From: Corella eumyota
Lineage: Eukaryota; Chordata; Ascidiacea; Phlebobranchia; Corellidae
Assembly (NCBI GenBank): GCA_963082875.1
Contig: OY720099.1
Location: 3,968,001-4,032,000 of the forward strand
Direction: 5' to 3'
DNA length: 64,000 nucleotides
Below are positions 1 to 18,100 of the stretch, piece after piece (the first letter of the stretch is position 1; the number at the start of each line of letters is the position of its first letter). The notes under the pieces were generated by a model. The model was not told the DNA's origin, did no database searches, and worked only from the letters and a program-made list of their open reading frames with translations. The position numbers and the translations under genes are program-made.

Positions 1-102
1 TACTTATTCTTAAATATTATTACTAAATATATATGAATTTTGAAAATAAATTTTTGTTAAATTTCAGTTTTATTTGTATACTAATTATTCTTTTGATTGT
101 AG

Positions 103-5916
<5,814 letters not shown>

Positions 5917-6401
5917 CTCCAATTTACGAAAAAAACTAAAATTTTATCAGACTTTAACTTTATCTGCAAAAAAAAAATGGTTAAAATTTTTTGGAAAATT
6001 TTTGCATGAAAAAAATTTCTTTTTTCTGTTGGAAATTTTTAGTTGTTAGTTTTAGATTTAAATTTAGTTTGGGTTGTGCAATTTTGATCACACTGTTTTC
6101 TGTGCGATTTCAAATAGTTCACTCAGTATTACGCTGCTGATAAAGAATATGCTTAACCAAAAATGGTCACTACCCTCATTTTGTAACCTAAATATGCTTT
6201 AAAACTAAATCAAAATCTTTAAAAAAATAATTTTTTTAGAAATTAAAAAAAATTATTTTTTTTAAGTTTGTGTTTAGGTTTGCGAAAAATTGTTGGTTAA
6301 TTTTTGTTAGTTAAACTTGGCTAAAGTAACCTTAACTGCCCTGCTGTTACTGAAAAATGTTTAAAGAGTATTATACCAAAAAAGGTGTACTAATTATTAC
6401 C

Positions 6402-6407
6402 AATAAA
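6402..6407 (+). terminator. candidate poly(A) signal AATAAA (PKA gene)
   Basis: AATAAA in the context 'accaataaagcac', about 490 bases after the PKA stop. It is the first clear canonical hexamer downstream. Confidence 0.4.
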
Positions 6408-7389
6408 GCACGAAAAAACATAATTTAGAATAATTTTTGCTCGCCGTTTACCAAAAATTAACAGCATTTTTTTGACTATTTTTTGGCTGTTTTTACACTT
6501 CAACCTGTATATTCTTCAAAAAAACTAACAAAAATTTTATATCTTAATTCAAAAAATCATCATTTTTTTGACATTTTTATTGGGTTAGCTGCATTAGTAT
6601 TAGAATGCTTATTTTCAGTTAGTTCTGGACCTGACAACAGTGGTTTGTGTGTTTTCGTTTATGTTAAAATGCACTGCAAAACTTCCAAATTAGCTGACTT
6701 CTTTTGCACCTACAGTATGTCCCCAATCTAATTACTCGCAAATTGCATTTTAATTTGTTCAATTTTAAACTTAGCTTTTTTTTGTATTTGAATGAAGTAG
6801 CTTTTTGAATTCAAAATTACCTATATATTCTAAAACTCTTATTTATCCAAATCTTAAATGTGTATTTAAAGTTAGATTTTTAATTTGTTTAGTTTACTGT
6901 ATGTAAAATGTTTGCAATTTTATACCAACTCCCTTAGATTTTTAATTTATACAATTTAACTACTACTAACAGAATTGCTAAAAATATTTACTATATAACT
7001 ATTTGCTGGTATCAAATCAGCAGTTTATTATTATTATTATTCAATTGTTCAGTTATGGTGTTTTTTCTTTTCTTGAGTTGTTATTTTTTCATGTAAGAAC
7101 GAAATAGAAAAATGTGTACCTCTCGTTATTTGGTTTTTAATTAAGAAGAGCAAGTAGTATATTAAATTTTCAAGGCTATATAGTTAATTTACATAAATAA
7201 ATGTAAGATAGGTATTGCAAATTTTTCTGAAGAAGTCGAAAAGAGTTTGTTCATGTTTCGCAAGCATTTATTTAAAAAATAAAAAGCAATTGTTTAAATA
7301 AGGTTTGCTTACATGTAAAAAGGCATTTACATATACAAAAAAGTATATTTATATGTACTTTTGTTTACCCTTGATGTGGGAAAGCTTAT

Positions 7390-7480
7390 AGTTACATATT
7401 CTTTTTTCAGAAGAGGGAATCGAATCCAGGACCTCAGGTGTAGTGATTCTCTTTGACTGATAGATTAGCCCAAGCCTCAA
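7390..7480 (-). repeat. tRNA-derived SINE head
   Basis: Reading the minus strand gives a pol III B-box-like 'ggattcgattccc' preceded by 'cctgaggtc', as in the full SINE copies elsewhere. The body seems to be missing, or too diverged to follow. Confidence 0.5.
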
Positions 7481-8081
7481 TCAAGTTAATCTAAAGCATA
7501 TTTCACTTATAACCTTTTCATTATTAAAATTAAAGGAAGTATTTTTTTATAACCGTCTTTTTTGAAAAACAATCTATACATCAAAAGTTTTATGTTTTTA
7601 TTAATATTACCGCAAGAAAAAATGCTCAGTGACGTTTGCTCTATGGCACGTGTATACAAAATGTAGTCGGTTACAACTTTTATTGCTAAAATGTTTGTTT
7701 CGATTTCAATAAAAAGGTAAACAAACTTTCTTTATAAAGTCTTATAATGACTAAGCTTTAAAACTAAATTGGCAGGGCAGTTTGTTTAAAAATAACTTTA
7801 GAGTTGTTCAACATTAAACTGATTATTATTATGTAAAAGTTGGTTATTATTTACCACGTTTTTCAGCTTTTAACAAACGAAAATCTAAAAAATTAAATAT
7901 AAAGTACGTGAATATAAGTTTAGGTCTGTAGGTGGTCTGGTCTATCTTTGTGATAAGTTTAAAACGTGTAAGTGAAATACTTATACAGTCTAGTCAGCTA
8001 GTTTATGTGTTACTTGAACATTTTTAGACTTTAAAATTAGGGTAATTAAGTTTTGCTTTAACTGATTAAAAAATTGAAAAA

Positions 8082-9035
8082 ATGCAAGATGAAGAGTTGT
8101 CTGATAAAGTCAAGTTCTGCTTAAGGGAAATTGCAGATGAAGCTCATGCTTTATATATTCCATCAAATATACCATACATAAAACGATTTCCAAATTCATT
8201 AGATTTTTATCGACATCACGTAGCTGCAAATGTGCCTTGTATAATTCAAAATGCTTTACAAGATTGGGAAGCTTTTAATAAATGGACCCCTGAGTATTTA
8301 AATAATAAAATTGGGGACAAAGAAATTAGTGTTTCGGTGACACCTAATGGTTTAGCTGATGCAGTCCACGAGGATAAATTTATTTTGCCAGAGGAAAGAA
8401 AGATGAAAATGTCAAAATTTTTATCGATTATTGAAAACAATGATAATAATAAAGACAATGGTGTTTATTATATTCAAAAACAAAACTCTAATTTAACAAC
8501 TGAATTTTCCAAACTTTTAAATGATGTAAGTCCAGATATTGCATGGGGTAATGAAATTTTTGGCAAAAAACCTGACGCAGCAAATTTCTGGATGGGACAG
8601 TCCAAGGCAATAACATCTCTACATAAAGACCATTATGAAAACTTATATTGTGTTATAAAAGGTTCAAAGACATTCACGTTGTACCCACCAACAGCTAGAC
8701 CCTTTTTACCCCACAAAAAATTCCCAGTTTTTCAGTTTAAATACGAAAATAAAAACTGGAAGACTGTAAGGTGCGAAAACCTAACTGTGCCTTGGATTGA
8801 TATAGACCCTTTAAAGCCAGATTTAAATAAGTACCCACCGTTTAAAAATGCGGTGCCATTGCAATGTACAATTTACCCAGGTGATATTTTGTATTTACCT
8901 TCATTATGGTTTCATCATGTTCAGCAAAGCGATAACACAATCGCGGTAAATTATTGGTACGACATGGAATATGATATTAAGTATAATTATTATCAAACTG
9001 TGGACAAGCTTTCTAGTTTGGTATTTGAAAGCTGA
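8082..9035 (+). CDS. JMJD7: JmjC-domain protein JMJD7
   Basis: Single-exon, 317 residues, about the length of human JMJD7 (316). The family is a 2-oxoglutarate/Fe(II) oxygenase known as a (3S)-lysyl hydroxylase acting on DRG GTPases; protease activity has also been claimed. The iron site is visible: H181 and D183 in SLHKDHYENLYCV, and the distal histidine in LWFHHVQQS (H278 or H279). The segment after it, NYWYDMEYDIKYNY, is a JMJD7 signature. The N-terminal part carries YIPSNIPYIKRFPNSLDFYR. The start is the first ATG, after an A-rich leader. The stop lies only 133 bases before the next gene on the same strand. It is intronless, unlike most of its neighbours. Confidence 0.95.
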   Translation: MQDEELSDKVKFCLREIADEAHALYIPSNIPYIKRFPNSLDFYRHHVAANVPCIIQNALQDWEAFNKWTPEYLNNKIGDKEISVSVTPNGLADAVHEDKFILPEERKMKMSKFLSIIENNDNNKDNGVYYIQKQNSNLTTEFSKLLNDVSPDIAWGNEIFGKKPDAANFWMGQSKAITSLHKDHYENLYCVIKGSKTFTLYPPTARPFLPHKKFPVFQFKYENKNWKTVRCENLTVPWIDIDPLKPDLNKYPPFKNAVPLQCTIYPGDILYLPSLWFHHVQQSDNTIAVNYWYDMEYDIKYNYYQTVDKLSSLVFES

Positions 9036-9142
9036 TTTTTGTAAATTTTCTTGCTTCAATATTTTAGTAATTCCTACAAATTATTAAAAAAAAACTATTT
9101 AGAAAAAATTTTGTTTTAAAAATTTAATTTTTTTTCTACAAC

Positions 9143-9144
9143 AG
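9143..9144 (+). promoter_or_regulatory. 3' splice-site-like AG upstream of the glycoside hydrolase start
   Basis: A pyrimidine-rich tract followed by 'ctacaacag', 25 bases before the ATG at 9169 and inside the 133-base gap after JMJD7. Placement and strength fit a trans-splice acceptor for a downstream operon gene. A weak ATTAAA lies at 9083. Inference from sequence only. Confidence 0.4.
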
Positions 9145-9168
9145 CAGCAAAAGTAGGATATTAAAAAA

Positions 9169-12100
9169 ATGGCTGAAAAGTTTAGGTTACTGGAGGACAA
9201 AAAGAGGAGCAAGAACTGGAAGAGATGGGGTCCCTACCTCTCAGAGAGGCAGTGGGGAACAGTGCGGGAAGATTACTCAGAGAATGGAGAATGGTAAGTC
9301 TTTTTTATTTTAACTAATTTTCAATATTAAACTGCAGATTTATATAATAAAATTATCAAGTCAAGAAAATTATAAATTTCTAACTGCAAATAAAATTTGT
9401 AAATATATTTCGCCAGCATTTTAAAAACTCACATAATAAATATGCTTGTTTATATTCAAAACAGCTTATTAATTAAAAACAATTTATATTTTATCTTAGT
9501 TGGGATTACTTTACTCACGATGAGTCGAGATCGAGGGCTTATAGATGGGGAGAGGATGGTTTATTGGGAATATGTGATAGACAATGTCGCATGTGTTTTT
9601 CTGTTGCTCTTTGGAATGGAAAAGATACAATACTGAAAGAACGACTATTTGGATTAACTGGTTTGTAACTATTTAAAAAAAAAATTATTTGCATAAATTT
9701 TTGGAATAAAGTTTAAAATTCTGCAAATATCTGCATTTTCTGCATATGTAAAAGTTAAATTTAACTTGGAAAAAAAATTTTTTAAATATATTTTTAGTCT
9801 TCTTTTATTAGTCGTCTTAATTTAAATAATTTTCCACTTTAAATCAAACTTGTAACCTATCTGTGTCACATGCCGCAGGCCCTGAGGGAAACCATGGTGA
9901 GGATGTAAAAGAAAACTATTACTATCTTGACTCTACCCCGACCCATTCGTACATGAAGGCTTTGTACAAATACCCCCAAAGTGAATTTCCCTATGAGGAT
10001 ATTATCAGGACTAACAGAGAAAGGGGGTTAGACGTACCAGAGTATGAGTTAGAAAACACTGGTAAAATTTTTCACTTTTTCATTTTTTGTTCATTTTTTG
10101 CCTATTTTTAATTATAGGCAAGTTTACACAAAAAATATAATAATATCTAAAAATCATCATGAAATTAAAAAACAAATTCTAAACAATTTTGCTTGCAGTT
10201 AAGAAGTATTTTAACTTATTTTCATTTTACAATATGAAGTTTGTAATTAAATTTAATTCAAGTTTTTAATAATTATTTAAGGTGCGTTTCATGAACATAG
10301 ATATTGGGATGTTACAGCTGAATATGCTAAGAATGGGCCACAAGATATTTTGTGCAAATTTACAGGTAAGTTCTAGGTTTAATTTAATTTCTTAGGCTTA
10401 AACTAAACTAAACAAAAAAAAGGTTTGAATTATACTTTAAAAAAAGATAAATTATTAAAAAGTTACAAAAAATTTATTATTTTAAAAGTTTACCTCCAAA
10501 AAATATTAAATTAATCCTCGAAATTTATTTAACCTAAAAATTTTAAAATCTACAATTTTTTGACAGTATCAAACAGAGGACCAGAAACTGCAACAATCCA
10601 TGTTTTACCCACTCTCTGGTACAGAAATACCTGGATATGGGGATGTACACATGAGGGCTGTGGGTTAAAACCAAGCATCAAGAAACTGAATGAGAACAGC
10701 GTGATTTGTAATCATGAAACGTTAGGTAAACCAATTTTAAATATAAAAAATCTTACAGTATATGTATTTTTTTTATTCTAAACTGAATGGGTCTCAAATA
10801 TATAGGCTGCATTTGTACCAACTTGGTTACTATAAATTGTGGTGTAGAACACTTGTAGTCAGAACACTTGACTTTACTACATGAGACCTAGGTTTGTCCC
10901 CGCTGATCTCATGATGTAGTGTCCTTGAGTAGGTGCTATTAAGGGTCAAAACTTCTGCTGAGCCATCGCTAAATTAGCTCTTTTTAAGTATCGGCAATTA
11001 CAATCAATAATATACAAAAGCAACTCGAGACTGGGTAACTGATGTTACTCCATGTTTAGCTTATAAAGTCAACCTTCCTACACCGAGAATAACAGATTTT
11101 TTTTTAGATTCTTTAAATTAAAAATATATATTTATTGTAAGCTTTACTACATACATACATACATATGTATTCAATAAGCAACAACATTTAATCTGCAATA
11201 AAACCTTAATGACAAAACTAATTAATATTCAAAAAACAAGTCTAAAAATAATTTGTGCAAAAATAACAAACTTTTATTTATTTTACAGATGAAATGAGTT
11301 GGGAATTCGAAAAAGTTGAAGGACAACCTGACCCAGTATTACTTATAACTGAAAATGAAACAAATACCGAAAAACTTTTCAACATTTTGAGCTACACAAA
11401 GTTTTATAAGGATGCCTTTCATCGTTATGTTATTAATGGTATGTGGATGTTTATTAAATTTTTAAATTAATTTTTACTTATTTGTTTTCAACATGTGATT
11501 AAATGCTTTAGTCCATAGGTACTATATTATGTAAAATGAAGTTTATTTTTTAGGGAACTTTTTTAGATCTTCAAATTTTTTTTTTTTTTAGTATATTTTT
11601 TTTTGTTTTAAATGAAAGTATCTTAAAATTACTTTTAAAAGAGAAAGTAAAATTTTGTATTTTTAAAATGTTTTAATATGCAATTTATCAAAGCTTATAT
11701 AAAAGTCACAGAAAATATATTTAACACACTTATGTTATGTAAATTTTACATCTACTTATAAGTTTGTTTATTTTTAGGGGAAAAGGAAGCAGTAAGTAAT
11801 GCAGGAAAAGGAACGAAAGTTGCTGCTTATTACGTTCTTACCATACCAGCTGGAGGTAAGATTAAATTCAACTTTTCACATTTTAAATTAAAAATCAATT
11901 AAAAATTTGTGTATGCAACCTCAATTTATAGTTGATCAAATTTTTTTTTTAATTTATATATTTATTTTTTTTTCTAATATTTTTTTGATCTTGGTCAAAT
12001 ATAATAAAAATTTTCCTAAATTTTCTTTTTTTTTACTTTTTATTTATTTTTTAATTTTTAGAAAGCGTTTCACTTTGTTCGAGATTGGTTGAAACAAAAC

Positions 12101-15100
12101 AGGCGGGAAAGCCACTGTTCGGAGAGGAGTTCGAGTCCATTATTAAAGAAAGAATTTCTGAGGCTGATCTTTTTTACAAGGTAAATTATTATTAAATAAT
12201 TACTTTAATTTATATTATTTGGTGATTAATTGGTAAATTTTTAGGATCTTTTTTTAATTTAAGACAGTTTTATGGGCACATATATTCAAATAATTTGTTT
12301 TGCTATTATTTTACCATCTTAATGATTTTTGGCTACATATTAATATTTTTTTACTTTTTTTATGTGAGTTTTTAATATTTTACTGTTTTTTTTTAGAATT
12401 TATTAAAAAAATTTTAAACTTTTTTTAGGGTAAATATCCTGATGTTTCAAAGAAATATTTGAACATTTTACGGCAAGCTTGTGCTGGTCTTTTATGGTCC
12501 AAACAATTTTACCATTATATCATCAACAGCTGGTTGCATGGTGATGAGGACCAAATTAAACCACCCACCAAAAGGTTGGTCTTTTTTTGATAAATTGATG
12601 TTTTTTATGTAAAATATAACACAAAATGGTGTTTTATTTATTAGTGTTTTTGAAACCAGTTATATATAATTTATTAAACAAAAAATTGAAATATATTGGT
12701 GTGCAATATTGTAAGCTTGTTAAGATGGTTAATTTGGTTGGTATAAATAACCAGTTTAAAGTTTAAGAATGTATTGTTTTTTTAATTGCGGTTTTTTAAT
12801 TAAGGTACTAGTTAACTATAAACATATAAAATGCAAGTATATACAAAACAATATATTTACAAATATTGACAGAATTATACACATATTATAATGCTCAAGC
12901 AACTGAATGGTTAATGACCTCATTTTCTGTTAAAAATAAGTCTTCATAAGCAGGTAGGGCTGAGGTGCTTGGTCCTATGATACAACAATTGCAAAAGTGT
13001 AAAAAATTAATTACTAAAAAATTATTTAAAATTATATAAAAAATTCTAGGTAATATATATTTTAAATATCAGCTCAAAGAAATTTTTAATTTTTAAAAAA
13101 TGTTTTTAAATTATTGTCTGAATAGTTTGAGTTTATTTAAAATACCTGAGTTAGATTGTGTTATGTTTTGATGAAGCAGGTTTGCTTCTAATGCTTTTTT
13201 GTTGATAATTTCTTTTTGTTGTTCTGTGATAGATGGGGGTGTGCTGGGGATACTAAAATGTTCATAAAAAAAATCAAAGTTTTTATATTTTTCAGTTAGC
13301 TACAATTTATATTAAAGCTCATTTGGCAAAATATGTCTTTTTAAAATAAAAAATATTCTATTTGTGGTGCACAGACAAAATATAACAAGTGTAGATGTAT
13401 TGCAACGCCATTGCAACTAGCATTTTTTAGTACCAAACACTTAACTCTTAGCAATTTGCAATTTTTTGAACTAAATTGTTTAAAATGTTTAAACGTTCAT
13501 TTTTTTACCTGATATTATTGTTGTTGATATTCTGATAAATCTGTGGCAAGTCGTTGATAGTTAGTCGATCTGTTCCGGCAGAATGATGGACTATAATATT
13601 CCCAGAATGTCTGTCTCTGTATTGCTTATTCTGTTTTCTTCTTACAATATAACCAAGCAATATAAAAACCATTACCAATAACATGAAGGCTGTAATGGCA
13701 CTTGCAATACCAAAATGACTCCACCTAAAAATATAGTTTGAAAATAAATTAATTGGTCTTTATGTAAAAAAAGTTTAAAATTATTTTGTAGAGTACAGTT
13801 TTTTAGGAGTATAAAACATAATGGTCTTATAGATAAATTTAAAAGCAAATAAACAAAAAAAACTTTTTTTTTACAACCCAAGAGCCATGTTGTTGTATTT
13901 GTCGTTAGATCCATAGGTATCTAAAAAATATTAATTTTTAAGTAATTATATATATTTGCTAAATTTATTCTTTTATTTATTTGTATTATTAAGCATTTTT
14001 TAATTAAATTGGCTTGTTTTAAAACAGTTTTTAAATGTTTTGTATTAAAGCTAATTTAGCAAATTTTTTAATATTTAATAATCATGATTATTTTTCGGTA
14101 TTATGTAGCTTTTTAACAGCCTTTGTTTTACACAGGATATATCAGTCACGTTATTAGTGCTCATTTACTTGTTATGGGAAATTTAATGATGTCAAAACTT
14201 TACACAATAAAAAAATACTATTTTTTAAATATTTTAAAGTTTTGTAAAAAAATTATAATTTTTTTATTTATTAAATAAGTGAGTAAATTAACTTTTATAA
14301 TATCATTAAGATACTAAAATCATACTCAATTGAAAAATTTAAATTAATGTGTGAATTATACTAACCTTGGTTGGTGTCCTGTGCTGTTGTAGTTGTGTTA
14401 ATAATTATAGGTGGAGTGGTGGAAGGTATTGGTCTGATAGGAGGGTATATTCTGTATGATTAAACATGTGATTATTAAGTCAAAATATTATTAAGTCTTA
14501 AAATAAATTTGAAAACCCAAATCTATTTGGAAAAGTTTTTAATTTTTCTTGGGCTAATTTTTGTCTTTATTTTTATTTTGAAAATTAGTTTTTAAATTTT
14601 TGTTTGACTTATTTTACATTTTATATATATATATACCTTTTTTAAGGAAAATTCCAAATTTTAATCTTATTTTTTAACCGGCATTATATTTTAAACCTTC
14701 AAAAAAAAAACATAACTTACTGATTATGAATATCCATTGTTGCCTTTCTAAACACTTCATGCATCTCGTAAAAACTTTCTGAGCAACAAAAATCACTTTT
14801 ATGGATGCCAAGATGTTTCATATTTTTAATGGAACAACACTGTTCATTACATCTCATTGTATCACAAGTTTGCATGATCAACAATGTCGACATTGTAGAT
14901 TAAATTTAAAATCTAATTTTTAACAATTTATTGCTTTTAGAATAATATTTCTATTGTTAAATTCACGAAATTGACTTTTTTTGGTTACAGTTGGCCTTAA
15001 CTTGTGTGAATACCTTGGTAAAACTAGGTAGGCTACCATAACAAGCTGTTCAAAACCTGGTACATATTTCTAATATCACATTTTTATTAACAGTGTTAAG

Positions 15101-18100
15101 ATACTTAAAAAAACTTTTTTTGTCTTTTTTTGCTAAGCAAATTGGCTTAGTAGCGCTCTGTTCTTACGCGACAATGTTTTCACCTAAAATTTTATTTCTG
15201 ATTTCTGGATTTTCTTAAGTGTCCTTCAACTTTACTGTTTATCGCTTTAACTTTAAACACAAGGCTATAGTTTGTTTATACAGGCTGGAAGGAGTTAGAA
15301 TCTTATTCAGAGTTAATATATCTATGTTAAAAACATATACCTAAAAAGTATTTTATCATTTTTTTTGTTCTGCAAAAATATTGTTAATAGTTTCTATGCT
15401 AAAATATGGGTGTAAGTATAAGTAGGTATAATAACATACTAAAAATCTGTTGACTTCATATATATTTAATGATATGATAAAACATATTGGTTAAAAGTGT
15501 TGTGACACTTATAATAATCACATGATATCTATAATAAGTTTATAAAAAACAAACCTAAGAATTAATTCTTTTAAATTGAAGAGGTCATATGTAGTTGTTG
15601 GTTTAGTTGTGATTTTAAAAACCACTTGGTTGTCGACACTGGTTAGGGATATCACATGGCACAAACTGGTACTTTGTATGTTTGACTCCTTTGTGTGGAA
15701 TTTTTTAATGCGGTTTTTATCTTAAGGGTTTTATTTGTGATTTCTACACTTTTTAAACTATAAAAGAAACATTCAATATGCAAATTTATTATGGTACATT
15801 AGTGATCTATTGTTTAATAATTTTGTGTGTTCAAATTTTACAAAATATAATTAAGCAAAATAAATTTAATTGTGCGGTTTTATATTTCTAATAAAAGTTT
15901 TAAATCTTTTCAAAAAATGCTTAAATTTCTTTTTTTGTTGCTAAGTTTCCCAATAATTTTTGTGTGAAAATTGTTTTTAAATTGTAATAATATGTTAAAT
16001 TTGTAGTATTTTTGAAAACTTTCACAAAAAAAATGTCCCGAAAACTTACCTTTTTTAATTTTGTTTAGACTAACTGGCAGAAATTCAGATTGGAATCATT
16101 TATATAACAGAGATGTTATTTCAATGCCAGATAAATGGGAATATCCATGGGTAAGTTTTGTTTTTAAGATTTTAATCAAAATCACACTTGAAGAAATTTA
16201 AATATTGTTCTTTTATGCAAAGTTTTTTTAATTTTTGGGTTAAATTTTAAATAATTACTAAAACTGTCTGTTAATTTTTGCCTAAATAGATGTCCTGATG
16301 TTAAGTTATAAATACCACAAAATAATTTTTTTTTTGTAAAAAAATTTGTTAAAATTTTATTTTAATAAAAAAGTTAACATTTTTATTAAATTGTTTAGTA
16401 TGCTTCTTGGGACTTGGCCTTCCACATGATTCCATTCTGTAAAATTGATCCTGAATTTGCTAAAGATCAACTTCTTTTGTTCTTAAGAGAATGGTATATG
16501 TCTCCAAGTGGGCAGGTAGGAAAATAAAATTTGTTAAAATATGTTCAAAAAAAACAAAAAACATTAGAATAGTTGTGTTTTTTTTAATAAAGCATTTTAA
16601 TTCTGGTCCTGTAATTAGTTTTAATTGTGAAGTATGTAAATGCTATATTACATGCCATTGTCATGGATTTTTCATGTTACATAAAACATTAAAATTTTAA
16701 ATATTTTCGAAAAAAAAAAATGAAAATATTCTTATTGGGTTTAGATTCCGGCTTATGAGTTTGCATTTGATGATGTGAATCCACCAGTTCATGCTTGGGC
16801 AGTATACAGAGTTTATAAATTAACTGCTCCTAAGGGCCAGAGAGATTTTAAATTCTTAGCTCGGTGCTTTCAGAAATTAATCCTTAATTTTACATGGTAA
16901 GTTTTTAAGCAATTTTTAGCATAGTGAAACTTTTTATTTGGGAATTTTTTTGACTATAAAAATTTTTTTTTTGTTTTATATTTTTGTTTTTTCTCAAATA
17001 AAATATTTGCTTTATTTTTAGGTGGGTTAACAGAAAAGATCCTGAAGGCAAAAACGTTTTTTCTGGTGGATTTTTGGGACTGGATAATATAGGCAAAATT
17101 ATTTTTTATTGAATAATGTCAATAACTTTAAAATTAAGTGATTTTCTGTAAATTTTATTTTTTTAATTTTAGGTGTTTTTGATCGTTCAAAACCATTACC
17201 TACTGGAGGACAACTTGAGCAGGTAAATTTTTTTTTATATTTTAAGATTAAATTTATTAATTCTAAAGTTCTTATGTTTCTAATTATATTTAGTAACCTA
17301 ATTACAATTTTTTTAAAATTTTTAAAAATTTCATTTTTTAACATTCCACCCCTTGAAATTTATTAATTATTTGTTAAATTTTTTTAGTGTTTCATATTTT
17401 ATATTTTTTGTTGAAATTTAAAATGTTTGTGCTTTCAGGCAGATGGGACAGCTTGGATGGCATTCTTCTGTGTAGTAATGTTAGATATAGCATTAGAGTT
17501 ATCACTACATGATGCTTCTTATGAAGATATGGCAAGCAAATTTTTTGAACATTTTATTATGATCGTGGACGCCATTAATGCTGCAGGACATGGCGAAGGT
17601 AAACTTTATTAAATTTATTTTTTGTAAATTTAAATACTTATTTTTTTTTTTATGTTATGTTATAATTTTTTTAATGTTTTATTAATAGTTAAATTTAAAT
17701 TGTGTTTTTTAAATAAATTAATTTTAAATAATTCTGTATATTACTGAATAAGACCCTTGATTTTTGAAATTGTGATTTTATTATTGCTGTAGTTTTAAAA
17801 AGTGGAATTAAAGCTTAATAGTTAAAGGGGTTTAAATATAAGTCTCACATTGTGCATGCTCATTGACCTTGCAATTCTAAGTACCTGTTTGAGGTTGTAA
17901 TTTGAATACAGTATATATTACTTTATTTTCAAAGAATTTACTAAAGCATACAATGGTGTAAAAATATTTTTTTTTAAATAAAAAAAAAAAAAAAAATTGT
18001 AAACCCAAAATTTTTTTTAGGTTTATGGGATGAAAAAGATGGTTTCTACTACGACGTTCTTAGGTTCGAAAACTCGTCACAACCCCTTAGAGTGAGAAGT

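Larger units (their letters stand above)
5917..8081. other. PKA 3' UTR and intergenic region before JMJD7
   Basis: AT-rich sequence with no convincing coding exon; open frames at 5795-6049 and 6483-6731 show no family resemblance and overlap UTR. It holds a candidate poly(A) signal (6402), a SINE head (7390-7480) and, toward the right edge, the JMJD7 5' flank. I see no TATA-like element that I would defend. Confidence 0.6.

Noticed and set aside
17965-17998. Poly(A) run before hydrolase exon 16
   Set aside because: A simple A-rich tract inside an intron without SINE or LINE sequence beside it.
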